From a bacterium (Candidatus Gribaldobacteria) CG10_big_fil_rev_8_21_14_0_10_37_21 (GTDB lineage Bacteria; Patescibacteriota; Minisyncoccia; Minisyncoccales; CG1-02-41-26), in NCBI GenBank assembly GCA_002773495.1, contig PFAX01000019.1, forward strand, positions 1 to 10,836: a stretch of 10,836 nucleotides of DNA. The letters are read 5' to 3'. A program made the translations under genes and the position numbers. The notes under the pieces were generated by a model. That model was not told where the DNA came from and searched no databases. It worked only from the letters and a program-made list of their open reading frames with translations. This document shows, in pieces, positions 1-6,754 of the stretch; position 1 is the stretch's first letter; each line of letters begins with the position of its first letter.

Positions 1-70
1 TTAAATCTATTTTTAATGCTCAAAAATCACAAAATGTATTGACACATTACCTAAGATTCCAGATTTGCCC

Positions 71-99
71 TTGACATAAGAATAGTTTTGTGCTGTATT
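71..99 (+). promoter_or_regulatory. Strong sigma70-type promoter upstream of murA
   Basis: A perfect -35 hexamer TTGACA lies at 71-76, followed by a 17-bp spacer and TGTATT at 94-99 (4 of 6 matches to TATAAT). TG at 91-92 forms an extended -10. The predicted start of transcription is near 106, giving a leader of about 95 nt before murA. A second TTGACA at 39-44 has no convincing -10 at the right distance. Nothing else in 1-70 can be assigned. Confidence 0.6.
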
Positions 100-111
100 A
101 GAAGAGTAAAG

Positions 112-145
112 AAAAGAGTGCTTGGCTCTTTTCCCGGTTTTTTTT
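112..145 (+). terminator. Hairpin plus T-run in the murA leader (possible attenuator)
   Basis: A 7-bp perfect stem pairs AAAAGAG (112-118) with CTCTTTT (126-132) around a 7-nt loop. It is followed by CCCGG and eight T residues at 138-145. The 5-nt gap between stem and T-run is longer than in a textbook terminator. It lies just downstream of the predicted start of transcription at about 106, so it could act as an attenuator, or it could be the weak terminator of a gene left of the window. Confidence 0.35.
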
Positions 146-165
146 GTTGCTTTAAAGGGGAATAA

Positions 166-198
166 ATGGTGATACTTGCTAAATTGTTTTGTTTTTAG
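166..198 (+). CDS. Possible 10-codon leader peptide before murA
   Basis: The ORF reads ATG-GTG-ATA-CTT and on to TAG at 196-198, encoding MVILAKLFCF. It is preceded by AAAGGGG (154-160) five bases upstream, the best-placed Shine-Dalgarno-like sequence in the window. Its stop lies one base before the murA ATG at 200 and in a different frame, so ribosomes finishing it could reinitiate on murA. The peptide resembles no regulatory leader I know. The ORF may be real, or the purine run may simply serve a start further downstream. Confidence 0.35.
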   Translation: MVILAKLFCF

Positions 199-199
199 T

Positions 200-1519
200 A
201 TGATGAAGCCAAAGAAGATGGAAAATAAAGCAGAAACAAAAGAGATGGCGAAAGAGCCAGAAGAGAAGTTTGTGATTGAAGGGGGGAAGGTTCTTTCAGG
301 TGAGATAGAAGTAAGGGGTTCTAAAAACTCAACAGCCCCGATTTTGGCTGCTTGTTTGTTAACTTGCGAGGAGTGTTTGATTTCTAACTTGCCTTTAGTT
401 CGAGATGTCCTTAATTTTTTAGATATTTTAAAGGAAATGGGCTGTGAGGTTGAATTTGTTGAGGGAAGAAAGGTTAGAATAAAAGCCAAGAATGTTGACC
501 CTAATAAGCTTAATTTTGAAAAATTTTCCATGGCTCGCACTTCTGTGCTTTTAATTGGCCCCTTATTGGCTCGTTTTAATGAATTGAGGGTATCTCGGCC
601 TGGGGGGGATAGAATTGGCCTAAGGCCTATTACAACGCATTTAGAGGCCTTTAAAAAGTTAGCCATAGAAATGGTTGAGAGCAAAGGTTTTTATACTTTT
701 AAAAGAAAGAAGTTAAAACCAGCTGAAATTGCCTTGCCTGAATTTTCAGTTACAGCTACAGAAAATTTACTTTTGATTGCCTCTTTAATTGAAGGCAAAA
801 CAACCATTAAGTTAGCCGCCCAAGAGCCCCATGTCTTTGAGCTAATTAATGTTTTAAAGAAAATGGGGGTTAAAATTGAAGGTCAAGGTACGCACACTTT
901 AATTGTTGAGGGGAGGAGCAAGTTAAAAGGGATTAAGGCCGAAATCATCCCCGATTATTTAGAGGCAGGCACTTTTTTAATTTTAGGGATAGCAACTAAA
1001 AGCCAAATTACGATTAAAAATGTTATCCCTTGGCATTTGGACTCTTTTTTCTCAAAACTTAAAGAATTAGGTGCTTGTTTTGAGGTTAAGGAAAACTCTT
1101 TAACAAGCTTGCCTTCGCCTAATTTAAAGGCCATTCGGGTGCAGGCCTTGCCTTTTCCTGGTTTTCCCACAGACCTTTTGCCTTTAATTGTCCCCTTATT
1201 AACGCAAGCAGATGGAAAAAGTTTAATTCATGACCCGCTTTATGAGAATCGTCTTAATTATGTTAACGAATTAAGAAAAATGGGCGCTGACATTGAAATT
1301 GTTGACCCTCACCGAGCATTTGTTTTAGGTAAAAAACCTTTAAAAGGGGTCTCAATTGAGTCGTGGGACATCAGGGCAGGGGCGAGTTTGGTTATCGCTG
1401 GGTTAATGGCTGGGGGTAAAACAACCCTAAACCACATTAACCAAATTGACCGAGGATACGAGAAATTAGAAGAAAGGTTGCAAAAAATAGGGGCCAATAT
1501 TAAGAGAGCGTCAGATTAA
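200..1519 (+). CDS. murA: UDP-N-acetylglucosamine 1-carboxyvinyltransferase (MurA), Asp-type active site
   Basis: MurA catalyses the first committed cytosolic step of peptidoglycan synthesis, moving enolpyruvate from PEP to UDP-GlcNAc. Family landmarks are present: the N-terminal KFVIEGGKVLSGEIEVRGSK block with the PEP-binding Lys (K42 from ATG 200), ARTS (the Arg91 region of E. coli), PGG-x-RIGLRP, FPGFPTD with the conserved Asp (codon 1172-1174) and the C-terminal IDRGYE motif. Length (about 439 aa) is near the family norm, with a charged N-terminal extension of roughly 20 residues. The active-site loop carries Asp (codon 608-610, residue 137) where E. coli has Cys115, a change known elsewhere to confer fosfomycin insensitivity. 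ATG 200 is chosen because it directly follows the leader ORF stop; ATG 203 and 218 are alternatives, and the upstream in-frame TTG at 176 has no support. mreB follows 11 bp after the stop, probably in one operon. Confidence 0.95.
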   Translation: MMKPKKMENKAETKEMAKEPEEKFVIEGGKVLSGEIEVRGSKNSTAPILAACLLTCEECLISNLPLVRDVLNFLDILKEMGCEVEFVEGRKVRIKAKNVDPNKLNFEKFSMARTSVLLIGPLLARFNELRVSRPGGDRIGLRPITTHLEAFKKLAIEMVESKGFYTFKRKKLKPAEIALPEFSVTATENLLLIASLIEGKTTIKLAAQEPHVFELINVLKKMGVKIEGQGTHTLIVEGRSKLKGIKAEIIPDYLEAGTFLILGIATKSQITIKNVIPWHLDSFFSKLKELGACFEVKENSLTSLPSPNLKAIRVQALPFPGFPTDLLPLIVPLLTQADGKSLIHDPLYENRLNYVNELRKMGADIEIVDPHRAFVLGKKPLKGVSIESWDIRAGASLVIAGLMAGGKTTLNHINQIDRGYEKLEERLQKIGANIKRASD

Positions 1520-1530
1520 ATTTTATTATT

Positions 1531-2538
1531 ATGTTTAACAGCAAATTAGCCATTGATTTAGGCACATGTAATTGTTTGGTCTTTGTCCCTAAGAAGGGGA
1601 TTGTTTTAAATGAGCCCTCGGTTGTGGCAGTATCTAAGCCAGAAAATAAGATTTTAGCTGTGGGCATGGAAGCTAAATCAATGATTGGTCGAACCCCTGA
1701 CAATATTGTTGTTTATAGGCCTTTAAAAGATGGGGTGATCGCTGATTATAAAGTAACAGAAGCGATGATGCGCTATTTTATTAAAAAAAGCAAAAGCAAG
1801 TTTGGTTTTTTAAAGCCAGAAATAGTTGTTTCAATTCCGGTCGGGGCTTCTTCAACTGAAAGAAGGGCAGTGATTGAGGCGGCCAAGTCAGCTGGGGCGA
1901 GAGAGGCCTATGTAGCTAAAGAACCAATTTTAGCGGCGATTGGCGCTGGTATCCCGATTAACTCAGCTGAAGGTAATATGATTATTGACATTGGCGGAGG
2001 CACTGCTGAAATTGCGGTTGTTGCCTTGGGCGGGATCGTTACTTCTTATTCAGTTAGAGCGGCTGGTGACAAAATGGATGAAAAAATAGCTGAATTTATC
2101 AAAAAAGAATACAATTTAGCCATCGGGAGCCAAACAGCCGAAGAAATTAAAATTCGAGTTGGCAGGGCATTGCCTTTTAAAAAAGAAGAGACCTTTGAAG
2201 TACGAGGCAGGGATTTAATAAAGGGTTTGCCCCGCAATATTAAAATTTCAGCCAATGAAACAGCCAAAGCAGTCGCTCCTGTGTTAGAAAAAATTATTGA
2301 GGGCATCAAGCATGTTCTACGAGAGACACCCCCTGAACTTTCAGCTGATATTATGAACAAAGGCATGATTTTATCTGGTGGGGGCGCACTTTTGCGAGCA
2401 TTAGATCAATTAATCGCTAAATCCACGGGTGTGCCTTGTTTTGTGGCTGACGAACCCCTCTTTTGCGTGGTTAAAGGTACTGGGGTTGTTTTAGAAAACC
2501 TTGATATTTACAAGAAAACAATTATGACCAAAAAGTAA
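1531..2538 (+). CDS. mreB: MreB actin-like protein, divergent paralog without N-terminal amphipathic helix
   Basis: MreB is a bacterial actin that forms membrane-attached filaments guiding wall synthesis. The 335-aa protein has the actin-fold nucleotide motifs: phosphate 1 DLGTCN (residues 9-14), phosphate 2 DIGGGTAE (153-160) and the C-terminal adenosine motif with LSGGGALL. It begins directly at the first beta strand (MFNSKLAIDLG) and so lacks the amphipathic N-terminal helix present in the second MreB of this window. A hydrophobic loop FGFL (91-94) could still bind membrane, as proposed for Thermotoga MreB. Phosphate 2 reads GGGTAE rather than the usual GGGTTE/D. By eye it shares roughly half its residues with the copy at 6755. 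No Shine-Dalgarno is visible before the ATG. Terminator hairpins follow, which makes murA-mreB look like a two-gene unit. Confidence 0.92.
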   Translation: MFNSKLAIDLGTCNCLVFVPKKGIVLNEPSVVAVSKPENKILAVGMEAKSMIGRTPDNIVVYRPLKDGVIADYKVTEAMMRYFIKKSKSKFGFLKPEIVVSIPVGASSTERRAVIEAAKSAGAREAYVAKEPILAAIGAGIPINSAEGNMIIDIGGGTAEIAVVALGGIVTSYSVRAAGDKMDEKIAEFIKKEYNLAIGSQTAEEIKIRVGRALPFKKEETFEVRGRDLIKGLPRNIKISANETAKAVAPVLEKIIEGIKHVLRETPPELSADIMNKGMILSGGGALLRALDQLIAKSTGVPCFVADEPLFCVVKGTGVVLENLDIYKKTIMTKK

Positions 2539-2568
2539 GATAATAATTGTAAGATAAATTGAAATAAA

Positions 2569-2600
2569 TAAGGGCTACAGAAATATATCTGTAGCCCTTA
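2569..2600 (+). terminator. Perfect 13-bp hairpin downstream of the first mreB
   Basis: TAAGGGCTACAGA (2569-2581) pairs perfectly with TCTGTAGCCCTTA (2588-2600) around a 6-nt AT loop. A T-rich but interrupted stretch follows at 2604-2620, so it may terminate weakly or act as a 3'-end stabiliser ahead of the better terminator at 2629. Just upstream, GTAAGATAA occurs twice (2535-2543 and 2549-2557), a 9-bp direct repeat that starts inside the mreB stop region. Confidence 0.5.
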
Positions 2601-2628
2601 AAGTTATATTTTTATTTTTTACTTTATA

Positions 2629-2656
2629 AAGGCGAGGCCAGGGCTTCGTCTTTTTT
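2629..2656 (+). terminator. Intrinsic terminator of the murA-mreB unit
   Basis: AAGGCGAGGC (2629-2638) pairs with GCTTCGTCTT (2643-2652), with two G-T wobbles and a CAGG tetraloop. It runs directly into six T residues (2651-2656). This is the clearest rho-independent terminator in the window, and it closes the first operon immediately before the holB promoter. Confidence 0.65.
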
Positions 2657-2670
2657 ATTAGGTAGAATTA

Positions 2671-2679
2671 TGCTAAAAT
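2671..2679 (+). promoter_or_regulatory. Extended -10 promoter placed for a leaderless holB mRNA
   Basis: TG-C-TAAAAT (hexamer 2674-2679, 5 of 6 matches) is an extended -10. Its expected start of transcription, 7 nt after the hexamer, is 2686, one base from the holB ATG at 2687. No clear -35 exists because the position is occupied by the terminator T-run. The transcript would be leaderless or nearly so, which fits the absence of a Shine-Dalgarno. Confidence 0.45.
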
Positions 2680-2686
2680 ATAGGAT

Positions 2687-3613
2687 ATGCAAGAGCAAGT
2701 AATCAAGTGGCACAACAAGCAATGGGATTATTTAATGGGAGCGATTAAACAGGGCAAAATGAGCCATAGTTTTGTGTTTTCTGGGCAAAATGGCTTAGGT
2801 AAAAAAGAATTAGCCCTCCTGCTTTTGAGGGTGTTGAATAATAAGCAAGAGCTTAAAGTGCCTGATTTAATTGAAGTTGAGCCCAATAAGGGTTTTATTT
2901 CAATTGAGCAAATAGAAAACTTGCAAAAAGAGCTGGCCTTAACCCCTTTTCAAGCTAATTTTAAGGCAGTTTTAATCCATAAGGCAGACAAGATGAATAA
3001 AGATGCCCAGAATCGGCTTTTAAAGACCCTAGAGAGCCCTAATCAAAAAACGATTTTTATTTTGTTGAGTTCGAAAAAAAATGTTTTATTGAAAACAGTA
3101 ATATCTCGTTGTCAAGAAATAAAGTTTTTCCCTTTATTTTTTGAAAAAATGGTGGTATTTTTTGAGCAATATAAAAGCCAAGAAAATTTTAAAGAAATTC
3201 TTTTTTTAGCCCAAGGTCGACCCCAGATGGCCTTAAGTTTTTTTGAGAATAAAGATCTTTTTGAAAAACAACAAAAAAAGCTTCAGTTTATCGATCAGGT
3301 TGTTAAAACTAACTTGCTTTCTAGGTTTAATTTGTCTAAAAAAGTTTTTAAAGAAAGAAAAGACGAAGAAGAAAGTTTTAACTTAAGCGACTTTATTAAA
3401 GAATTGATTAGTTTTTTGCGCTGGGGTTTGCTTGCCAGGGAGGGGGTTAAGCAATTTTCAGAGGGGGCTGTTTTGTTTGATTTTTCTGAAAAGTATGATC
3501 CGCTGACCTTAAAAAGGGTTTTAGGAAAGGCCGAGGAGTTGCAATTTTTATTTGAAACCTTTAAGATAAATAAAAGGCTGGCTTTTGAAACCCTAATGCT
3601 TCAACTGCCCTAA
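2687..3613 (+). CDS. holB: DNA polymerase III delta-prime-like clamp-loader subunit (AAA+)
   Basis: The delta-prime subunit is the stator of the clamp loader that places the beta sliding clamp on DNA. The 308-aa protein has the RFC/delta-prime layout: SHSFVFSG leading into a P-loop GQNGLGKK (residues 33-40), the HKADKMNKDAQNRLLKTLESP helix region (98-118), and the SRC motif (S140-R141-C142) that supplies the arginine finger to the neighbouring subunit. The Cys-rich zinc module normally found between the P-loop and this helix is missing; only a short Cys-free linker (about 50-62) is present. The C-terminal collar domain is poorly conserved, as is usual. DnaX is the main alternative, but the protein is short and lacks a long C-terminal tail. 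It starts a new transcription unit after a terminator. A long hairpin separates it from frr. Confidence 0.8.
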   Translation: MQEQVIKWHNKQWDYLMGAIKQGKMSHSFVFSGQNGLGKKELALLLLRVLNNKQELKVPDLIEVEPNKGFISIEQIENLQKELALTPFQANFKAVLIHKADKMNKDAQNRLLKTLESPNQKTIFILLSSKKNVLLKTVISRCQEIKFFPLFFEKMVVFFEQYKSQENFKEILFLAQGRPQMALSFFENKDLFEKQQKKLQFIDQVVKTNLLSRFNLSKKVFKERKDEEESFNLSDFIKELISFLRWGLLAREGVKQFSEGAVLFDFSEKYDPLTLKRVLGKAEELQFLFETFKINKRLAFETLMLQLP

Positions 3614-3637
3614 ACCTAAATTAGTAAAACTTAACTC

Positions 3638-3741
3638 AACAGCTCTGGGATATAACTTCAAAGAGTCCAATAAGTGGTTAGACCTTGTGATACTTTTATA
3701 CTCTTTGAAGTTAATCCCTTCGCTGTTTCGTTAATTTTTTT
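3638..3741 (+). repeat. Long imperfect hairpin plus T-run between holB and frr
   Basis: A core 14-bp stem (3653-3666 with 3700-3713) extends outward through a single bulged A to GGGAT/ATCCC (3647-3651 with 3714-3718), then a 3x3 internal loop, then AACAGC/GCTGTT (3638-3643 with 3722-3727). That makes 25 pairs around a 33-nt loop. T7 follows at 3735-3741, only six bases before the frr ATG. It could end the holB transcript, or fold in the frr leader and control access to its start. Confidence 0.55.
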
Positions 3742-3747
3742 AAGATT

Positions 3748-4305
3748 ATGGAATTTCAAGAAATAATTAATTCAATCAGGCCCGAGATAGAGATACTTTT
3801 AGCTGACTACAAAGCCGAGTTAATGAAATTAAGAACGGGCCGCTTGTCGCCAGCTTTAATTGAAGATATTGAGGCCAATTGTTTTGGCTCTTTGTTGCCC
3901 TTAAAGCAAATGGGTAGTATTTCTTCGGTTGGGCAAAGAGAGCTTTTATTTACAACTTGGGACAAGTCGTATGTAGAAGGGGCTGTAGCTGGTATTGAAC
4001 AAGCGGGCTTGGGCCTTTCAGTTAGGATTGATGGCCCCAACATTTATTTAACAGCACCGGCTTTAACTGAGGACTCAAGAAAAAATTTGGTTTTGGTCTT
4101 GAATAAGAAAAAAGAAGAGTTTTTCCAAGAATTAAGACGTTTAAGAGATAAGGTCTGGAAAACTATGCAAGACAAAGGGCAAACTGGTGAGCTAAGAGAA
4201 GATGATAAGTTTAAAGGCAGAGACAAGTTAGACGAATTCACCAGAGAACAGCGTGATAAAATGGAAGAGATAGCAATTAACAAGGAGAAAGAAATAATGG
4301 CTTAG
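3748..4305 (+). CDS. frr: Ribosome recycling factor
   Basis: RRF works with EF-G in the cytosol to split post-termination ribosomes. The 185-aa length is standard. The first helix of the triple-helix bundle carries the invariant LRTGR signature (residues 28-32), followed by the middle domain with LLPLKQMGSIS (50-60) and the TWDKS motif. The helical part resumes with APALTEDSRKNLV and ends in a charged KEKEIMA helix. Nothing needed for function looks missing. In many bacteria frr is followed by uppS, cdsA, dxr, rseP and proS; here the first three are absent and rseP follows directly after a 31-bp hairpin. No Shine-Dalgarno is seen; the bases before ATG are a T-run and AAGATT. The stop is TAG, the only TAG among the confident genes here. 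Confidence 0.96.
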   Translation: MEFQEIINSIRPEIEILLADYKAELMKLRTGRLSPALIEDIEANCFGSLLPLKQMGSISSVGQRELLFTTWDKSYVEGAVAGIEQAGLGLSVRIDGPNIYLTAPALTEDSRKNLVLVLNKKKEEFFQELRRLRDKVWKTMQDKGQTGELREDDKFKGRDKLDEFTREQRDKMEEIAINKEKEIMA

Positions 4306-4393
4306 CAACAGAGCAAGGGGGTTATTTTTTAAGCAGAAACACCCGTCCCCCCGGCACCCTAAGCTTAAAAAATAACCCCCTTGCTTTGTTGCT
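4304..4393 (+). repeat. Nearly perfect 31-bp inverted repeat between frr and rseP
   Basis: Positions 4304-4334 pair with 4363-4393 across 31 base pairs, with a single G-T wobble (4311/4386). The loop is 28 nt and C-rich (4335-4362). The left arm includes the last two bases of the frr stop codon, and the right arm ends 11 bases before the rseP ATG. Only TTTT follows the stem, so it is not a classical terminator. Such a stem would form a cruciform in DNA and a likely RNase III substrate in RNA. It may process or separate the frr and rseP messages, or be the remnant of a small palindromic element. Confidence 0.8.
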
Positions 4394-4404
4394 TTTATAA
4401 AGAC

Positions 4405-5502
4405 ATGTTGTTAATAACTATTTTTATTGTTTTATTTAGTTTGATTTTATTAACCGCTCTGCATGAGTTAGGGCATTTTTTATTTGCTAAAAAATTCGAG
4501 ATGAAGGTTGAAGAGTTTGGGGTAGGTTACCCGCCCCGAGTTATTGGCAAGAAAATTAAAGGCACCCTATATTCTTTAAACCTTTTACCTTTTGGTGCTT
4601 TTGTTAAAATTAAAGGTGAAGATGGCTCAAAAGATGGCGAGGCAAAACTAAACGATAGCTTTACTTCAAAGCCAATTTGGCAAAGAGCCATTGTTTTGTT
4701 TGCTGGAGTCGCTGTTTTTTGGGTGGTTGCTTTTTTAATTTTTACTATTGTTGCAGGCATCTTTGGTATACCCTCCCCCGTACCCGATACAACCGAAATG
4801 CCCGGGGCAAAAGTTCAAATTATCGCTGTCATGGCTGACTCTCCCGCCCAAAGGGCTGGCTTAAAACCAGGGGACACTATCTTATCCCTTAAAACAGAAG
4901 AAATAGAACTTAAGAAGACAAATAAAACCAATGAAGTTCAAGAATTTATCTTAGAAGCTGGAGAAAAAGAAATTAGCTTTGTAATAGAGAGAAATAACGA
5001 ACAAATTGAAACTAAAGTAACACCTAAACAAGTCGCTGATTTAGGCCGAGTTGGCGTAGGGGTAAGCTTGGTAAGGGTAGCTGAAATTAAAACTGTTTGG
5101 TATAAAGCACCTCTTGAGGGCTTGGTTTTGACAGGTAGATTAACTAAGGCCATTCCTTTGAACCTTTATTTAGCTCTAAAAACAAAAATTACAGGTGGAA
5201 AAACAAGCGGGATTGAAATTGTTGGCCCGATTGGTTTTGGCAAAATGTTGGGGCAAAGTTTTGAAAGTGGCTTGGGTAATTTCTTGGTTTTAATGGGGAT
5301 GATTGCTATTTGGCTGGCTTTATTTAATTTATTTCCGATCCCTGCCTTAGATGGCGGTCGGCTTTTGTTTTTGGGGATTGAGGCCGTCAGAAGAAAGCCA
5401 ATGAACCAAAAAGTTGAACAAAGTATTAATACTTACTTTTTTTTGGCCTTAATTGGTTTGATGGTTTTACTTTCCATAAAAGATATTATTAATTTATTTT
5501 AA
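4405..5502 (+). CDS. rseP: RseP-like site-2 (M50) intramembrane zinc metalloprotease
   Basis: Site-2 proteases cut transmembrane segments, classically anti-sigma factors or signal-peptide remnants. The 365-aa protein has an N-terminal membrane helix carrying HELGH (residues 20-24, zinc ligands and catalytic Glu) and a second helix (about 95-122). One PDZ domain follows (about 135-215, with SPAQRAGLKPGD). The next membrane helix ends in the third zinc-ligand motif LDG (L315-D316-G317) within FPIPALDGGRL, and a last C-terminal helix closes the protein. E. coli RseP has two PDZ domains; here I see one. No sigma/anti-sigma pair is nearby, so the substrate is unknown. ATG 4405 is preferred: the in-frame TTG at 4381 lies inside the hairpin arm and would add a non-conserved leader of eight residues. 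proS starts six bases after the stop, suggesting co-transcription. Confidence 0.92.
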   Translation: MLLITIFIVLFSLILLTALHELGHFLFAKKFEMKVEEFGVGYPPRVIGKKIKGTLYSLNLLPFGAFVKIKGEDGSKDGEAKLNDSFTSKPIWQRAIVLFAGVAVFWVVAFLIFTIVAGIFGIPSPVPDTTEMPGAKVQIIAVMADSPAQRAGLKPGDTILSLKTEEIELKKTNKTNEVQEFILEAGEKEISFVIERNNEQIETKVTPKQVADLGRVGVGVSLVRVAEIKTVWYKAPLEGLVLTGRLTKAIPLNLYLALKTKITGGKTSGIEIVGPIGFGKMLGQSFESGLGNFLVLMGMIAIWLALFNLFPIPALDGGRLLFLGIEAVRRKPMNQKVEQSINTYFFLALIGLMVLLSIKDIINLF

Positions 5503-5508
5503 AATAAA

Positions 5509-6747
5509 ATGTTACAAAAAGAGTTGTTTACTAAAACAGAGAAACAAAGCCCTAAAGGCGAGGAGAGCAAAAATGCTATTTTATTACAAAGGGCTGGCTA
5601 TATTGCTAAAGAAATGGCAGGGGTTTACACTTTCTTACCTTTAGGTTTTTTGGTGTTGAAAAAAATAGAGCAGATTATAAGAGAAGAAATGTTAAAATTA
5701 GGCGCTTTTGAAATTTTTATGCCTAGTTTAACCTCGGAAAGTTCTTGGGAGAAAACCAAAAGAGCCGAGATGGATGTTTTGTTTCATTTAGAAGGCCGAG
5801 ATAAGTCAAGGTTGGTTTTAAACCCGACCCACGAAGAAGTGATTACCCCTTTAATGAAAAAATATATTTCTTCTTACAAGGATTTACCAATTTCTACTTT
5901 TCAGTTTCAAAATAAGTTTAGAAACGAACCAAGGGCTAAATCAGGTATCTTAAGAACAAGAGAGTTTATGATGAAAGATCTTTATTCTTTTCATCAAAAT
6001 GAAAATGATTTAGAAAATTTTTACGAGAAGGTAAAAGAGAATTATTTTAATATTTTTGAAAGGGTTGGTTTAAAAGAACAAACTGTTTTAACTTTTGCCT
6101 CTGGTGGGGCCTTTAGCAAGTATTCGCATGAGTTTCAAACGATTTGTCAAGCTGGCGAAGATATAATTCACTTGTGCGAAAAGTGTGGCATTGCGATAAA
6201 TAGTGAAATAATCACTGAACAAAGAACTTGCCCTCAATGCGGCAATTCTTCTTTAGAAGTTAAAAAAGCGGTTGAGGTGGGTAATATCTTTAAATTAAGA
6301 ACTAAATTTTCCGAGAGTTTTGCTTTAAAATTTAGAACCAAAGAAGGTCAAGACGATTTAGTTGAAATGGGTTGCTATGGAATTGGTTTGGGTAGGTTGA
6401 TGGGTGTGATTGTTGAAATATACGCTGATGAGCAGGGTTTAGTTTGGCCTAAAGAAGTTGCTCCTTTTAAAGCACATTTACTTTGTTTAGGGGGAGATCA
6501 AGAAAGAGTTATGGCTGATAAACTATATAAAGAATTACTTGCTAAAAATCAGGAAGTTTTGTATGATGCAAGAGATGTTTCATCTGGTGAAAAGTTTGCT
6601 GATGCTGATTTAATCGGGTTGCCCTTACGGGTTATTCTTAGCGAAAAAACCTTAAGCCAAGACAATGTTGAGATAAAAGAGCGGTTAAGTGAGAAAGGAG
6701 AACTTGTCAAAATAAAAGATTTACCTAAGGTTTTGGAGGAATTTTAA
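5509..6747 (+). CDS. proS: Prolyl-tRNA synthetase, short form without editing domain
   Basis: This class II synthetase charges tRNA-Pro with proline in the cytosol. Motif 2 is FRNEPRAKSGILRTREF (starting R138), and motif 3 is GCYGIGLGR (ending R296). The C-terminal half is an anticodon-binding fold (AHLLCLGGDQ to the end). At 412 aa it is far shorter than the roughly 570-aa E. coli enzyme because the insertion (INS) editing domain between motifs 2 and 3 is missing. In its place is a compact segment with two Cys pairs (C223/C226 and C241/C244), possibly a zinc ribbon, ending in the conserved VEVGNIFKL-TKFS stretch. Ala-tRNA-Pro would then have to be cleared by a free-standing editor or tolerated. 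The gene sits six bases after rseP and seven before the second mreB, in one likely operon. Confidence 0.95.
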   Translation: MLQKELFTKTEKQSPKGEESKNAILLQRAGYIAKEMAGVYTFLPLGFLVLKKIEQIIREEMLKLGAFEIFMPSLTSESSWEKTKRAEMDVLFHLEGRDKSRLVLNPTHEEVITPLMKKYISSYKDLPISTFQFQNKFRNEPRAKSGILRTREFMMKDLYSFHQNENDLENFYEKVKENYFNIFERVGLKEQTVLTFASGGAFSKYSHEFQTICQAGEDIIHLCEKCGIAINSEIITEQRTCPQCGNSSLEVKKAVEVGNIFKLRTKFSESFALKFRTKEGQDDLVEMGCYGIGLGRLMGVIVEIYADEQGLVWPKEVAPFKAHLLCLGGDQERVMADKLYKELLAKNQEVLYDARDVSSGEKFADADLIGLPLRVILSEKTLSQDNVEIKERLSEKGELVKIKDLPKVLEEF

Positions 6748-6754
6748 AGAAAAT

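Noticed and set aside
176..199. TTG at 176 as the murA start
   Set aside because: It would add non-conserved residues, overlaps the leader ORF, and has no Shine-Dalgarno. ATG 200 directly after the leader stop is more sensible.
13..684. Long minus-strand open frame of 223 codons opposite the murA start
   Set aside because: It lies mostly antisense to the conserved MurA N-terminal half, shows no recognisable domain, and its composition is the mirror of the coding strand.
4304..4393. The inverted repeat as a simple intrinsic terminator
   Set aside because: The stem is about three times longer than needed, the loop is 28 nt, and only four T residues follow, interrupted by ATAAAG.
4381..4404. 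TTG at 4381 as the rseP start
   Set aside because: The codon is buried in the right arm of the 31-bp hairpin, and the extra residues (LCCFYKD) do not resemble the family N-terminus.
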